Below are positions 29,332-39,096 of a stretch of DNA of 64,000 nt, one piece after another; the first letter of the stretch is position 1, and every line of letters begins with the position of its first letter. This DNA comes from Rebecca billardiae RCC1528 (Eukaryota; Haptophyta). Made by a program: the position numbers and the translations under genes. The DNA is taken from contig OZ251226.1 of assembly GCA_965240325.2 (NCBI GenBank), positions 2,232,001 to 2,296,000 on the forward strand. The letters are read 5' to 3'. The notes under the pieces were generated by a model. It did not search any database. It saw nothing but the letters and a program-made list of their open reading frames with translations, and was not told the origin of the DNA.

Positions 29332-31018
29332 GCGGTGGTCGAGTTGTCGCGCCCGATGCGCGGTGTCGTCGTCCCACTGCCTGCGCCGCGCAAGCCGCCG
29401 CCGCCGCCGCCGCCGCCGCCGCGCGAGCTGCCGCCGCCGCTCGCGCCCGCGGCGGCGGCGGCCGCCGCCGCTGCTGCGGGCAGCTGGGCACTCGAAGTGT
29501 CGCGCGCGCGCGCTCCGCCGCCGTCCTTCGTGCCGGCACCGCCGGCACCGCCGGCACCGCCGCCGGCACCGCCGCCACGGAGGGCCGCGCCTCCGCCTTT
29601 TGCGTCCGCGGCCACGTCAATGCCGGCCGCGCCCGTGGCGCCACCGCCGACGCTCGCGGGACCAAGCGAGGCGCCTGCACCGCCCGCGTTGCCCGCGGCA
29701 GCCGCCGCGCCGCCAGCTGTGCCGGCCGCCGCGCCGCCACCGCTGCCGCTGCGGCCGCCGGCTCGGCCACCGCCACCGCCAACGCCGCCACTGCTCCCGG
29801 CGCCGGCGCCGGCGCCCGCCTCGGCCGCGCCCTTGGCTGCGGCGCTGGCTGCGTCGGCGCCCGCGGCGGCAGGCAGCGTCTGCTGCGCGCGCGCCGAGCC
29901 GCCGCCGCCGCCGCTGCTGCGCGCGCGCTTGCTGCCCGCCGCCGCGCCGCCGCCGCGCGGCGGCGGCGGCGGCGGCGGCGGCTCGGCGCGCGGGCTCGTC
30001 GCCCCGCCCGCGCCCACACTTGGCGTGGGCGCGGGCTGAGCGCTCGCGCCTCCGGCAGACGGCGCTGGCCGCTTGCCGCTCGAGTGCGAGCCTCGACGGG
30101 AGGGCGGGCCCGAAGCCGCGCCGCCGCCCGCGGCGCCGGCCGAAGGTGCGCTCGGCACGGCGCCGGACGCCGCGCCGGCGGCCTCGCGCGAGGCCGCCCC
30201 TGCGGCGGTGGGCGCGGCCGAGCCCGCCGCGGCGCCGGCGGCGGCCGCCGCGGCCGCCGAGGCGGCGGTGCGGCCGTTCGGCTTCGCTGAGGAGCCGCCT
30301 GGCTGGACGACGGCGGGCGCGGCGGGCGTGCTGCTGGGCTGCGGCGGGCCCGCGGCGGGCTTGGGCGGGGGCGGCGCGCTCGACGCGGGCGGGCGGCTCG
30401 GCGCGCGCTCGGGCACGACCGCCGCTGCGGTGGCCGCTGCGGCGGCGACCGCCGCGGCGCGCATTGGCGGCGCGCTCGGCGGCGGCCGCTTCGGCGCGGC
30501 GGCACTCTTCTTGCTCAGCTTGTCGGCGGCGGCGCTCGGCGCGGGCCGGTGGCGCAGGCGCGGGCCAGCGAGCTCGGACGGGTCCTGCCCGAGCTCCGCC
30601 GCGAGCCGGTTGCGCTTCTGCTTCTTCGAGTACATGCGGCAGTGCGTGTGGTCGCGGCCGCACGAGTTGTCGGCAGCGACGCAGCAGCACTGCCTGCGGC
30701 ACACGGCGCAGATCCACTCGCCCGCGCGGTCGTCGTCGGCGTACGGGTCGGTCTGCTCGTCGGCGCCGATGGCCACGCCCGGCGCCCCCTCGTGCCCCGC
30801 GCCGCGCTTGCGGTTGTACACGTGGTCGAAGTGCGCGTTCACGCAGTTGGTGCACAGCACGCGGCCGCAGCCGAGCGACGTGCAGTATAGCACCTCGCTC
30901 GAGCCGGTGTGCTTGCCGTTGCAGTAGTGGCACTTGGGCTCCTCGAACGCGTCCGACGAGCGCCCGCGCCGCCGGCCCAGCTCGGGCTCGTAGTCGTCCT
31001 CTGACTCGTCGTTGCCGC
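27901..31018 (-). CDS. Chromatin protein: R1-type zinc finger, HTH, ELM2 and SANT
   Basis: Probable subunit of a histone deacetylase-type complex. Two exons are clear: about 31018-28554 and 28119-27901, joined in phase 0 across a 434-nt intron; the 5' end is unresolved (the frame stays open to 31346 without ATG, and an acceptor-like gcgcgcgcag precedes 31018). In order: a zinc domain with CHYCNGKHTGSSEVLYC, CGRVLCTNCVNAHF and WICAVCRRQCCC, like the 4CXXC/R1 finger of CDCA7 and KDM3-type proteins; basic KKQKRNR; a 550-residue Ala/Gly/Pro/Ser spacer; an XRE-like helix-turn-helix (LRVIREKLQLSQPQFGALL then NQQTLSRWESGLCRVP); an ELM2 domain (MIGDDFQVGASEIPE to DAEAALDALRVTVAWQ); and, after the intron, a SANT domain (VAWRPGEVAALDAGMLAYDR, DLLAIHENVF, VVHHYYRHGAF). 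ELM2-SANT pairs recruit HDACs in MTA, MIER and CoREST proteins. Divergent from the COPI-associated gene. Confidence 0.8.
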
Positions 31019-31397
31019 CTGCGCGCGCGGGCGGCAGCAGTGGCGGCCGAGTAGGGGCAAGCGCGACGCGTGGGTCGGCCGCGCAGAGGGCGGAGGGCGC
31101 GCGCAAGCGCGGTGGCGGGAGCGGGAGGAGAGGTGCACGGGCCGCGAGGCGCCCGCTGACGCCACCGCCTCGCGCGCCTCCACGCAGCGGCGCGCACCCA
31201 TCCTCGGCGCGCGAGGCCCCGCCGAGGGGCCTGCGCGAGGCCTCGATCTCGTACTCGAGTGGCCCTTCGCACGATGGCGGCGCTGCCCACACCGATGACA
31301 GGGCCACGGACAGGCCTCTGCAGCAGTGCAGCTTGGGCAAGTGCACTTTCGCGGCGCCTTCGTCTTCAAGGGTGGTCAGCGCGCCGGCGGCGGCAGC

Positions 31398-32191
31398 ATG
31401 GAGCGGTGCCAGGCGTGCCTCACAAACTCGCGCAACAACCCGAGAGCACTGATCGCGCTCAAGCTCTTCTCCCTCGGCAGCGGCATCTTCCTGCTTGTCG
31501 CCGGCCTGCTCGGCTGCATCTCCCTCTTCACGCAGCCCTTCCTCATCGTCGTGAGCGCGTATGCCATCATCTTCGGCTTCATGGTCATCGGTGCGCGCGC
31601 CGATGCACGCGTGCGCGCGCCACGCGCGCCACTCGCGTGTGTGCCCCTCTCGCGCGCGCCGACGCGGCTTACCGCACGCGCCGCACGCCCCTGCGCCACC
31701 CTCGCCGCCACGGCGCAGTCATCGAGCACGGCACGTGGCTGGACAACATGCCACTTCTCGATTCCTTCTACCAGCTCCTGGACGCAGAGTTCCACATGGT
31801 GGCGTCGCAGCGCGGCAAGGGGTTCTTCTACACGGGCGTCGGCGTGCTCACGCTGTTCATCCGCGATGAGAGCGCCTTCAGCCTCTCGACCATCGGCGTC
31901 GCCTCGATCTGCCTCATCATTGCGGGCGTACTTCACTCGTTCCGAATCGTGCACGAGGAGGCGATGGCGAGCGGCAGCAAGCAGGAGGGTGGCGCGCAGC
32001 TAAGCGGCGGGGCGGAGGCGGGTGCTGCGGGGGGCGGCGGGCAGCCGGCGTTCCCGCCGCCCAACGCCGGCGCGGTGCCGCCCGTGGAGCACCCGCCGCC
32101 ACCGCCCGCCGAGGCGGGCACCACCGGCCACGAGTGGAACTCGATGGTGGCCAGCGTACACGAGCGGGAAGGCGGCGAGGGGCAGGTCTGA
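31398..32191 (+). CDS. COPI-associated membrane protein family
   Basis: Small Golgi/ER polytopic protein of the PF08507-like group. Exons 31398-31590 and 31719-32191; intron 128 nt (gtgcgcgc...gcgcag); 666 nt, 221 aa. Start ATG 31398 (MERCQACLTN). Four hydrophobic segments: ALKLFSLGSGIFLLVAGLLG, PFLIVVSAYAIIFGFMVIV (completed by splicing), GFFYTGVGVLTLFI and LSTIGVASICLIIAGVLH. The junction gives MVIVIEHGTWLDN, the family's conserved short 'E' motif after helix 2. The C-terminal 90 residues are Gly/Pro-rich and cytosolic. Starts only some tens of bases from the open 5' end of the divergent chromatin protein. Confidence 0.75.
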
Positions 32192-32964
32192 GGGCGGACT
32201 CTGGCCCTGACAGCGTCCGCCTGAGCCCGGGTGCATGGCTCTGTCGGACTCGCCGCGCTTCGCAGACGGCAGCTCACTTCACTTCAGAGGCAGGGTGAGG
32301 GTCAGGGCATGGCGATTGTCTGACGCCGCGCCGCCGTCGGTGTCCGAGCCCGAGGCCGCCGCGGGCGGTCCGACTCGTTACAGCAGGTGCCAGCAGCGGA
32401 GCCTGTGTGAGTGTGTCAGCGCCAGTGCGCCACGCCACGCGGTCTTGGGCGGCACCACTCAGGCACTCTCGTCCCGCTGATGATGACACGCTCATCAAAG
32501 GTGATGATGGATTAAGTGCAGCCCCGCCGGCGCCGCCCTGCGCGTTCACGAGACACGACGCCGACGCGCCCGACGCCACTCGCCAGTCGCCACGCCGGCA
32601 CGCCGCGGCCACGCGGACGACGCCGGCCTCACGTGCCTGACCCCGTGCCCGACGCACTGCCCGTGCTCGCCGGGCCGCCGTTGCCGTGTCGCCTGCTGGC
32701 GCTGTCAGACTGTCAGTCGTCAGACTGACGAGTGACGTGAGTACGTGACTCGGTCTCGCCTGCCACCGCCACCGGCCGCCGCGCCGGGCCAGCCTGAGGG
32801 CAGGGCCTGAGGCTGAGGCCCCCGGCGGCCACCCCCGGGGCGCCGCCGGCGCCGGCCGACCCGCCGCGGCCCGACCCGCGCCGGCCCCGCGGGCCCCGGC
32901 CGCCCCGGCGGCCCGGGCGCCGGTCTCGTTCAAACTTACGACTCTGTGGATCAGCATTATTGCC
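32192..32964. other. Spacer ending in a G/C-only block
   Basis: No gene. From about 32818 to 32931 the DNA is almost entirely G and C with nested palindromic words (ggccccgcgggccccgg, ccggcggcccgggcgccgg). AT-containing DNA resumes abruptly at 32932. Confidence 0.6.
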
Positions 32965-32993
32965 GGCTCCGGATTCGGTTGACCCCTGCCAGT
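32965..32993 (+). repeat. 29-bp inverted repeat, left end
   Basis: ggctccggattcggttgacc followed by cctgccagt is the reverse complement of 34166-34194 with one mismatch. The pair brackets a small minus-strand gene and could be terminal repeats of a transposable or gene-capturing element about 1.23 kb long. Confidence 0.7.
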
Positions 32994-33256
32994 GGCGGGC
33001 ATTCTGAGAACCGAGTCGAAGTCACTCGAGCGGACCATATAGCCGGGTCCCTCCCGACCCCCGATTGATGGCTTCAAAGCGACATTGAGCATACACCCAC
33101 CTCCCAATATGTTTCAGGCTCAATTTTCATAAGTAACACATACAGAAATCTGACCGAAATCCGAAAATGGGTAAATGCATATTGGCGCGGGTATTTCTGA
33201 CGGAACTTGTATTCCATTTCATGCATCACGCACGCCATGACCATGTATGTCACGCC

Positions 33257-34094
33257 TCACGGCAGCTCACCCGGCCCCGCACTCTTGTGCCGCGCTCTTC
33301 TCTCAGCTGGTACACCGCCGGACGCGGCCGCTCCGCCGCCGCTGCCGCGTGCCTCCGCCTCGTGCCGCGTGCTGGGGCGCCGCTGAAAGTCGGGCGTGAT
33401 CGGTTGCACGGGCGTGAGCACGACAACGCCGCGGACGATCGTGTCGCTCTCGATCTCGCCGGTGCCCAGCTCGCGCGAGCGCCGGTCAAGATCCATGCGC
33501 GCGTATCGCTTGAAATCAGACTCGCCCCCCCATCGTCCACCACTGCCCGTCCGCCTCCTTCTGCCGCTTGCTGCTTGTCTCGGGCTCTGAGTCGCCCTCG
33601 TCGCGACTTGCAGTGTCGAGCGCGTAAGGATCACAAAGTACTCGTCCAGACAGAGAGGCCTGAGCTTATCGACGACGAGATGGAAAAGCATCCGCTCCAT
33701 CGTGTTGTGCGTCCTCGACATGTTCACCTTGATCTGATTGCAGAGGTCCGGAGACGGCGCAACGTGCAGAGAGGCTTGCACCGACCGTGGAGTGCACTGA
33801 CGAGGTCGTGCCAGACACCGTGTGCACGATCTCCAGGTCACGCGCGACCGCAAAGAGGTGCTCGGCATCGCGGTCGCCAAGATTACCTCCCAGCTGTTCG
33901 TACGAGACGTCGGTGTCGAACACGATGCGCACACCCACGCGACCCGCGCCCGCACCACCATAGTGGGCAAAAGGCCCAAAGTACCCGGACTCCCAGTAGA
34001 AATGGTGAAAATCGGGCTCTGGCGCCGTGTAAAAACAAGCGATCGCGGCAAACGGTGCGGATTCGCGCTCAGCTCGCCAACCCGAGTCCAGCAA
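33257..34094 (-). CDS. Unrecognised two-exon gene inside the 29-bp inverted repeats
   Basis: Exons about 34094-33819 and 33733-33257, with an 85-nt intron (gtgtctgg...caatcag) that joins in phase 0. No ATG is found at the 5' end of the first exon, so the start is unresolved. The first exon has strong protein character: ACFYTAPEPDFHHFYWESGY, FGPFAHYGG, RVGVRIVFDTDVSYEQLGG and HLFAVARDLEIVHT. The second continues IKVNMSRTHNTMERMLFHLV, VDKLRPLCLDEYFVILTRST, then a weaker region with DFKRYARMDLDRRSREL and VVVLTPVQPITPDFQRRP. I recognise no family. Position between inverted repeats suggests a gene carried or captured by a mobile element. Part of the C-terminus could instead be untranslated. Confidence 0.5.
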
Positions 34095-34165
34095 GCCTTC
34101 GACCGCCTCCGTGCGACCTCGCGAAGGTCGTTTTCATTTTCGGTACGCCCGGTTTCTATGACCGG

Positions 34166-34194
34166 ACTGGCAGGGGTCAACCGAAGCCGGAGCC
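34166..34194 (-). repeat. 29-bp inverted repeat, right end
   Basis: Partner of 32965-32993 (actggcaggggtcaaccgaa then gccggagcc). It lies 55 bases downstream of the stop of the AAA-SAM gene. Confidence 0.7.
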
Positions 34195-34248
34195 TGCCAA
34201 CTTACTAGTTACTACCGAGACGTACGACCGGTTTTTCCACGCGAAGCC

Positions 34249-36527
34249 TCACGTTGGCCCGCCGAGCGAGCGCAGGAGCGCATCCGCCGCCGCGGCAGCG
34301 TCGGCGCCGTCGCTGCCGTGCGCCATCAGCTCGCCCAGCGCCTCGAGCAGCCGCAGCCGCATGCCAAGCGGCGAGACCCGCAGCCGCTCCGCCAGCAGCG
34401 CCTCCTGCGCCGCGGCGTCCAGCCGGCTGAGCTGGCACAGCGCGCGCCCGTCGATGCCCTCGGCGACAAAGGCGCTCGCCGACGCCTCCGCGAGGCCGAG
34501 GCCGCGCACCCACTCAGCGGTGCGCTCCGGGGTCCACGCGTGCACGGGGCAGCGCGCGGCCACGCGCATCTGGCGCGCCTGCACGCCAAGCGCCTGCGAC
34601 GCCACCTCGAGGCACGCCTGCTCCAGGTCTGCCGCGCTCACAACCGGCCTCGGCGGCGGGTTCTGCGCGCGCTCTTGCTCGGCCACGCGCGCCGGCGCCG
34701 CAGCGGCCGCGCGGCGCATCGCGCGCGACGCAGCCGCGCGCACCAGCCCAGCGAGGTCGGCCCCCGTCAGCCCGTCCGAGAGCTCGACCACGCGCTCGAG
34801 CGCGGCCTCGGCGTCCGGCGCGAGCAGCCCAGCCCCCGCCATCCGCCGCGTGTGGATCCGCAGGATGTCGCGCCGGCCGGCCGCGTCCGGCGCGCCCACG
34901 CGCACGTGCACCTCAAACCGACCAGGCCGGAGCAGCGCGCGATCGATCAGCTCGATCCGGTTGGTGGTGCCGACGAGGAGGACGTTGTCGAGGGAGCGCA
35001 CGCCGTCGAGCTTGGCGAGCAGCGTGTTCACGATCGAGTCGCGGATCCCCGGGTCGCCCTTGAGCGAGCCGCGCTCGCGGGTGAACGCGTCGAGCTCGTC
35101 GAGGATGATGACATGCAGCCGCTCCGAGGCCGCGGCCGCAGCGGCCTGCGCGGCCGCGGCCGCGGCGCCGTCGGCGCGCGGCGGCGCGGCGGCGCGGGCG
35201 TCTGCGGCGACCGCGTCGCGCTCGGCGTCGACGAAGAGCTCGCGCACCCAGCGCTCCGACTCGCCCACGTAGCGCGACATCATCTCCGGCCCGCTCACCA
35301 CCTTGACGCTCGCCGCGCCCATCGCCTCGGCGATCCGTCGGGCGAGAAGTGTCTTGCCGCAGCCCGGCGGCCCGTGCAGCAGCAGCCCGCGCGGCACGCT
35401 GACGCCGAGCGCCTCGCGGACCTCCACGGGCTGCGTGCGCGGCGCGAGGAGGCGGCGGTCGATCTGCTCCAGCTCCGCGTCCAGCCCGCCCACCGCATCG
35501 GCGATCAGCTCGAGCGCGGGGCGCGCCTCGCCACCGTCTGCGTCGCCGTCATCGCCTGCACCGTCTGCGCCCTCGGCCGGAAGCGTCGCATGCAGTTTGC
35601 GCACGATCGCGCCGAGCGCACACGCCTCGGGCTCGGCGGCGTCGTCGGGCTCGGCCAGCTGCACCGCGTCACGCCCGACGACGGGCACCACCGGCGAGAG
35701 CAGCGCCACCTCGAGTACCACGCACGAGCCGCCGCGCGCGGGCTCCAGCGCCTGCGGCAGGCCGCCAAAAGTCCGGACAGGCGCGCCGTCCTGCTCGTCG
35801 TGCTGCGCACACTTGCGCGACATCACCTTGACGGGCGGCCGCGCGCCGCGGGGCGAGAGCTGCCAGCGAGTGAGCTCGAACGCGCCGCACAGCGCCCAGT
35901 GCAGCAGGATCGTGCCCACCGGATGCGTGCGCATTGGCAGCCGCGACCCCAGAGGCAGTGCGTAGGCCGTGACAAGGCAACGCGCGTCGTCTGCGAGCGC
36001 GGACTGCAGCGGGGCACGAGAAAGCTCCCAGCCCGGCGCGGGCTCGGCGCTGAGGCCGACCAGCTGTGCCGCCACCTCCTCGATCGCGCACGCATCGCAC
36101 CACGTGCCGTCTGAGAAGGGCGAGGTTTGGGCTGCCTGTGGGGCATCAGAGAGAGTGCAGTCGCGCGGTCGCGCGCGGCGCGCACGCGTCGGCTTGTGTG
36201 CGCGGGGGGCGAGCGCGCACGCGCCGCGCGCGCACCCTGCTCGCGGCCCGATCGCTTCGCGCCTACCTTACTCTTGAACGCGCTCGAGCTCGCAGATGAC
36301 GCCGATGCCGCGCGCGCTGCGTCGAGCAACGGCGCGAGCGCAGGGTCGAGCTGACTCGGCGGTGGGCGCGTCGACGTGTTCGCGACGTGCGCGCGCACGA
36401 CGCGCGAGCCCCGCGGGCGGAGTAGCCCGCACCGTGCGCCGCGGATCCCTGGGGTGAACGCCCGCGGCCGCCCGGCCGCGAAAGCCGCGAGCGCGAAGAG
36501 GAGCGCGATGCGGCCGAGCATCGTCAT
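34249..36527 (-). CDS. Plastid-targeted NSF-like AAA ATPase with C-terminal SAM domain
   Basis: Exons 36527-36267 and 36135-34249; intron 131 nt (gtaggc...cccacag) in phase 0; 2148 nt, 715 aa. The N-terminus MTMLGRIALLFALAAFAAG is a signal peptide followed by RPRAFTPGIRGARCGLLRPR, a Phe-containing basic transit peptide: a complex-plastid address. One AAA module: Walker A GPPGCGKT near residue 342, VVSGPEMMSRYVGESERWVR (pore-loop and NSF/VCP-type ESE motif), Walker B HVIILDELDAF, sensor GTTNRIELIDRALLRPGRFE with the arginine-finger region, and a C-terminal helical lid. There is no second AAA ring. The last 90 residues form a SAM-like domain (WTPERTAEWVRGLGLAEASA, FVAEGIDGRALCQLS, LRVSPLGMRLRLLEALGEL). 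The partner or substrate is unknown; likely protein remodelling in the plastid. Divergent from the phosphatase gene. Confidence 0.85.
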
Positions 36528-36686
36528 CACGACGAGGCCCTTCCAGTTCCGCGCAGGTTCGACCTGTCTGGCCACTGGGTCCGGGACCGTCCGGTGCCTC
36601 CCTCGCCGCCCAGGCCGGTCGCTTACTCGCTCCGTGCAGCCTCGCTCGCGCGCGCGGTGTGTGCCGCGGTGCCGCGGTGTCGCTTG
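36528..36686. promoter_or_regulatory. 159-bp divergent promoter, AAA-SAM / acid phosphatase
   Basis: The two start codons are only 159 bases apart, head to head. No TATA box is evident; the region is GC-rich. Shared regulation is an inference from geometry. Confidence 0.45.
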
Positions 36687-38138
36687 ATGAGGCCGACCGC
36701 GCGGCTCGCGGCGGCGGCGGCAGCGGCGGCCACGGCGGCGTCGGCGTCAAGCGCGGCGCGCTCGCGTGCCGAGGTCGAGGATGCCTCACGCCTCGTGATG
36801 GTCCACGTCGTCTTCCGCCACGGCGCGCGCACGCCCGTCTACACGAATCAGGAAGCACTAGGGGGTGCGGAGTGGTCGCTGTGCTCGACGAAGCAGCGCG
36901 ACGAGCGCACGATCGACGTGGACGCCGCGTCGTCAGCCGTGCGCATCGGCGACCGAGCTGTCGCTCCGTGCGCCGTCCGCCTCCACCATCTCCTCGACGC
37001 CTCTCGCCCAGCCCCCGCGCCGCCGCCCGAGATCGCCGGCCAGTTTAAGAATGTGCTGCATGGCGGCTGCCGCAGCGGGCAGTTGACGGACCTCGGGTGC
37101 GAGCAGGCGTACACGCTGGGCACGAGGCTACGCAAGCGATACGCCGGCCGCCTCCCCGGCCTCGCGGACACGTGGGACGAGCGCACGATGCGCGCGCGCT
37201 CGACGTGCGTCCCACGGTGCGTCCTGAGCGCGCAGTTCCTGCTGGCCGGGCTGCTGCCCGCACAGCGCGCGCCAGTGCCGCTGGGCGTGCTCGACTTTGG
37301 GCACGAAGACCTCTTCCCCAACAGTAAGGGCAGCGACGAGCTCCGCGCCATCCTCCACGCCGGCCGCGAGGCGTGGGTCGCCGAGCCGACCGACCCGGAC
37401 GCGCGTGTGTGTGGCGCGCTCCTTAGCGAGCACATCCCGGCCTCCGCGCGCCGCGCACTCGACGTGGACGCTCACAACTTTGTGCGCGTGCGCGACGTGC
37501 TCGTCGCTCTCGCGGCGCACGGGATGGAGCTGCCGTACGGCCTCGGCCGCGTCGACGACCTCCTCGACCGCATCGAGCGCCTCGCCACCGCGCAGATTGT
37601 GCACATGATGCACGGCGGCAACGCGGGCGGGCCTGAGGCACTGGCGGCGCGCGCGAGCGAGGTGCACCGGCACAGCCTGGGGCAGTTCCTCTCGGGCGTG
37701 CTCGCGGAGTTCGACGCGCGCGCGCGCGGCGAGGCGACGCCCGCGCTCCGCCTGTGCGCCGCGCACGACACCACCGTGCTACCGCTCCTCCTGCTGCTCG
37801 GCGTGTACGGCGACGGGCCGGCGGAGTGGCCGCCCTTCTGCGCGAGCCTGGCGTTTGAGCTGCACGCCCTCGGCGGCGGCTCTGGAGGCGGCACTCCGGG
37901 CGCGGCGGCGCGCGGCGGGGAGGCGTACGGGGTGCGCGTCGTGTACAACGACGAGGACATCACCGCGCGCGTGCCCGGCTGCGCCGCCGCCGCGGGCGCG
38001 CCCGGGGCGCCCTGCCCGCTCGGCGCTTTTCGGCAAGCGGTCGCCCACGGGCTGCCGCGGCGCGATGAGGAGGAGGGCCACACCGGGCCGGAGCACAAGG
38101 GGCCGGCGCTCATCGCCGGCGGCATGAGCCAGTTTTGA
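36687..38138 (+). CDS. Histidine acid phosphatase (ACP6/lysophosphatidate phosphatase-like)
   Basis: Hydrolyses phosphate monoesters through a phosphohistidine intermediate. One exon, 483 aa, ATG at 36687. The N-terminus is an Ala-rich, weak signal or mitochondrial-type sequence (MRPTARLAAAAAAAATAASA). Catalytic motif RHGARTP at residues 44-50 (VVFRHGARTPVY) and the distal proton donor HD in CAAHDTTVLPLLLLLG. Family landmarks between: CRSGQLTDLGCEQAYTLGTR, RTMRARSTCVPRCVLSAQFL, and GLGRVDDLLDRIE. Length and spacing fit the branch-2 histidine phosphatases that include mammalian ACP6 and ACP2; substrate is not fixed by sequence. A glycine-rich insert (GGGSGGGTPGAAARGG) lies near the C-terminus. 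Confidence 0.92.
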   Translation: MRPTARLAAAAAAAATAASASSAARSRAEVEDASRLVMVHVVFRHGARTPVYTNQEALGGAEWSLCSTKQRDERTIDVDAASSAVRIGDRAVAPCAVRLHHLLDASRPAPAPPPEIAGQFKNVLHGGCRSGQLTDLGCEQAYTLGTRLRKRYAGRLPGLADTWDERTMRARSTCVPRCVLSAQFLLAGLLPAQRAPVPLGVLDFGHEDLFPNSKGSDELRAILHAGREAWVAEPTDPDARVCGALLSEHIPASARRALDVDAHNFVRVRDVLVALAAHGMELPYGLGRVDDLLDRIERLATAQIVHMMHGGNAGGPEALAARASEVHRHSLGQFLSGVLAEFDARARGEATPALRLCAAHDTTVLPLLLLLGVYGDGPAEWPPFCASLAFELHALGGGSGGGTPGAAARGGEAYGVRVVYNDEDITARVPGCAAAAGAPGAPCPLGAFRQAVAHGLPRRDEEEGHTGPEHKGPALIAGGMSQF

Positions 38139-39096
38139 GGCCGAGCGCCGCTTGAGTCTGAGCCGTGACTATATCGCCGCCGAACGACAGTGCATGCTCA
38201 TGATGTATTGCCGATAGTGTCGACGACCGTCGGCCGAGACCGTCACCGAGTCCGAGTACGGAGTAGTCCGATGACGTCAATGTCAGACGTCAGTACTCCG
38301 GCATTAAGACGATCAGTGCCGCGCGGAGTAGAAGACACTAGCAGTCTGAGCGGCTCTCATCACGGTCTCTGGCTCTCTCTCAGAGACTCTCACTCTCAGT
38401 CTGACTAGTCGATTCAGTCCGTCACCGTCTTACTATACTCTAAGTCTACTCGGAGAGTCTGCCGTGCGGCCCGTCAGCAAAGTGCCTCAGTCGGCTGCCT
38501 GTTCTGGAGATCGAGCAGCGGCCAGCGTACGGAGAGATGATGAAATAATTCTCAGAGATGATGATGACGATCCGGTAGCTAATCGAGTAGAGAGCTAGCT
38601 GCTAGAGCCTACGGAGAGAGCTAGACGGTCGAGAGATGAGATCCAGAGAGAGAGAGATCGAAGTACTGCATGTCTGAGTCAGTATAGAGAGAGCGCGCAG
38701 AGGTCTCTCTCTCCCTAACCCTCTCTCTCTCTCTGCATGATGATCGGAGTCTAGCTGAGCCTGAGTCTCTGAATCTGACTGTGGCTCTCTCTAGTCATCT
38801 CTCACCGCCTCACGACTCACGAGTCACGGCTCACGCCTGTCACACTCTTAGTCTTACTGAGTGACTTACACTACGATTACGGCTACGCAGGCGGACATTG
38901 CTCGGCGCAGCTTCAATACTAGCCGTGACACTCGCGACGCGCATCAGTGTACTCTGTGTAGTGCCTGTGCGTCATCATCACATGATCAGTAGTGTCAGCG
39001 TCAGCCTTGATGCCAGTGTCGTTCAAGAATCAAGCAGGACTGACCGTCGGTCGAGAACATCGTCGCGTCGGTCAAGCCGCCACGCCCGCGACGCCC
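38139..39096. other. Gene-free simple-sequence spacer
   Basis: About 960 bases rich in gact, gatg and gaga words. 38560-38745 contains GA/CT dinucleotide tracts (gagagagagagatcg, ctctctctctccctaaccct). The single ccctaaccct is within the CT tract and is not a telomere array. No gene supported. Confidence 0.6.
38640..38745 (+). repeat. GA/CT microsatellite cluster
   Basis: Runs of (GA)n near 38645-38665 and (CT)n near 38700-38745, facing each other so that they could pair as a loose hairpin. Interrupted by short unique words. Confidence 0.75.

Noticed and set aside
29363-31054. Long plus-strand open frames opposite the chromatin protein, including poly-Pro/poly-Ala proteins
   Set aside because: They are antisense to the zinc-finger, HTH and spacer-coding frame and consist of homopolymer-like residues created by the GCC/GCG repeats.
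33167-36114. Plus-strand frames of 600-700 codons across the AAA-SAM gene
   Set aside because: Antisense shadows; codon and residue composition are those of a complementary GC-rich strand, whereas the minus frame has Walker A/B and sensor motifs.
38700-38745. ccctaaccct as telomere-like sequence
   Set aside because: Single occurrence inside a CT microsatellite; no tandem TTAGGG-type array.
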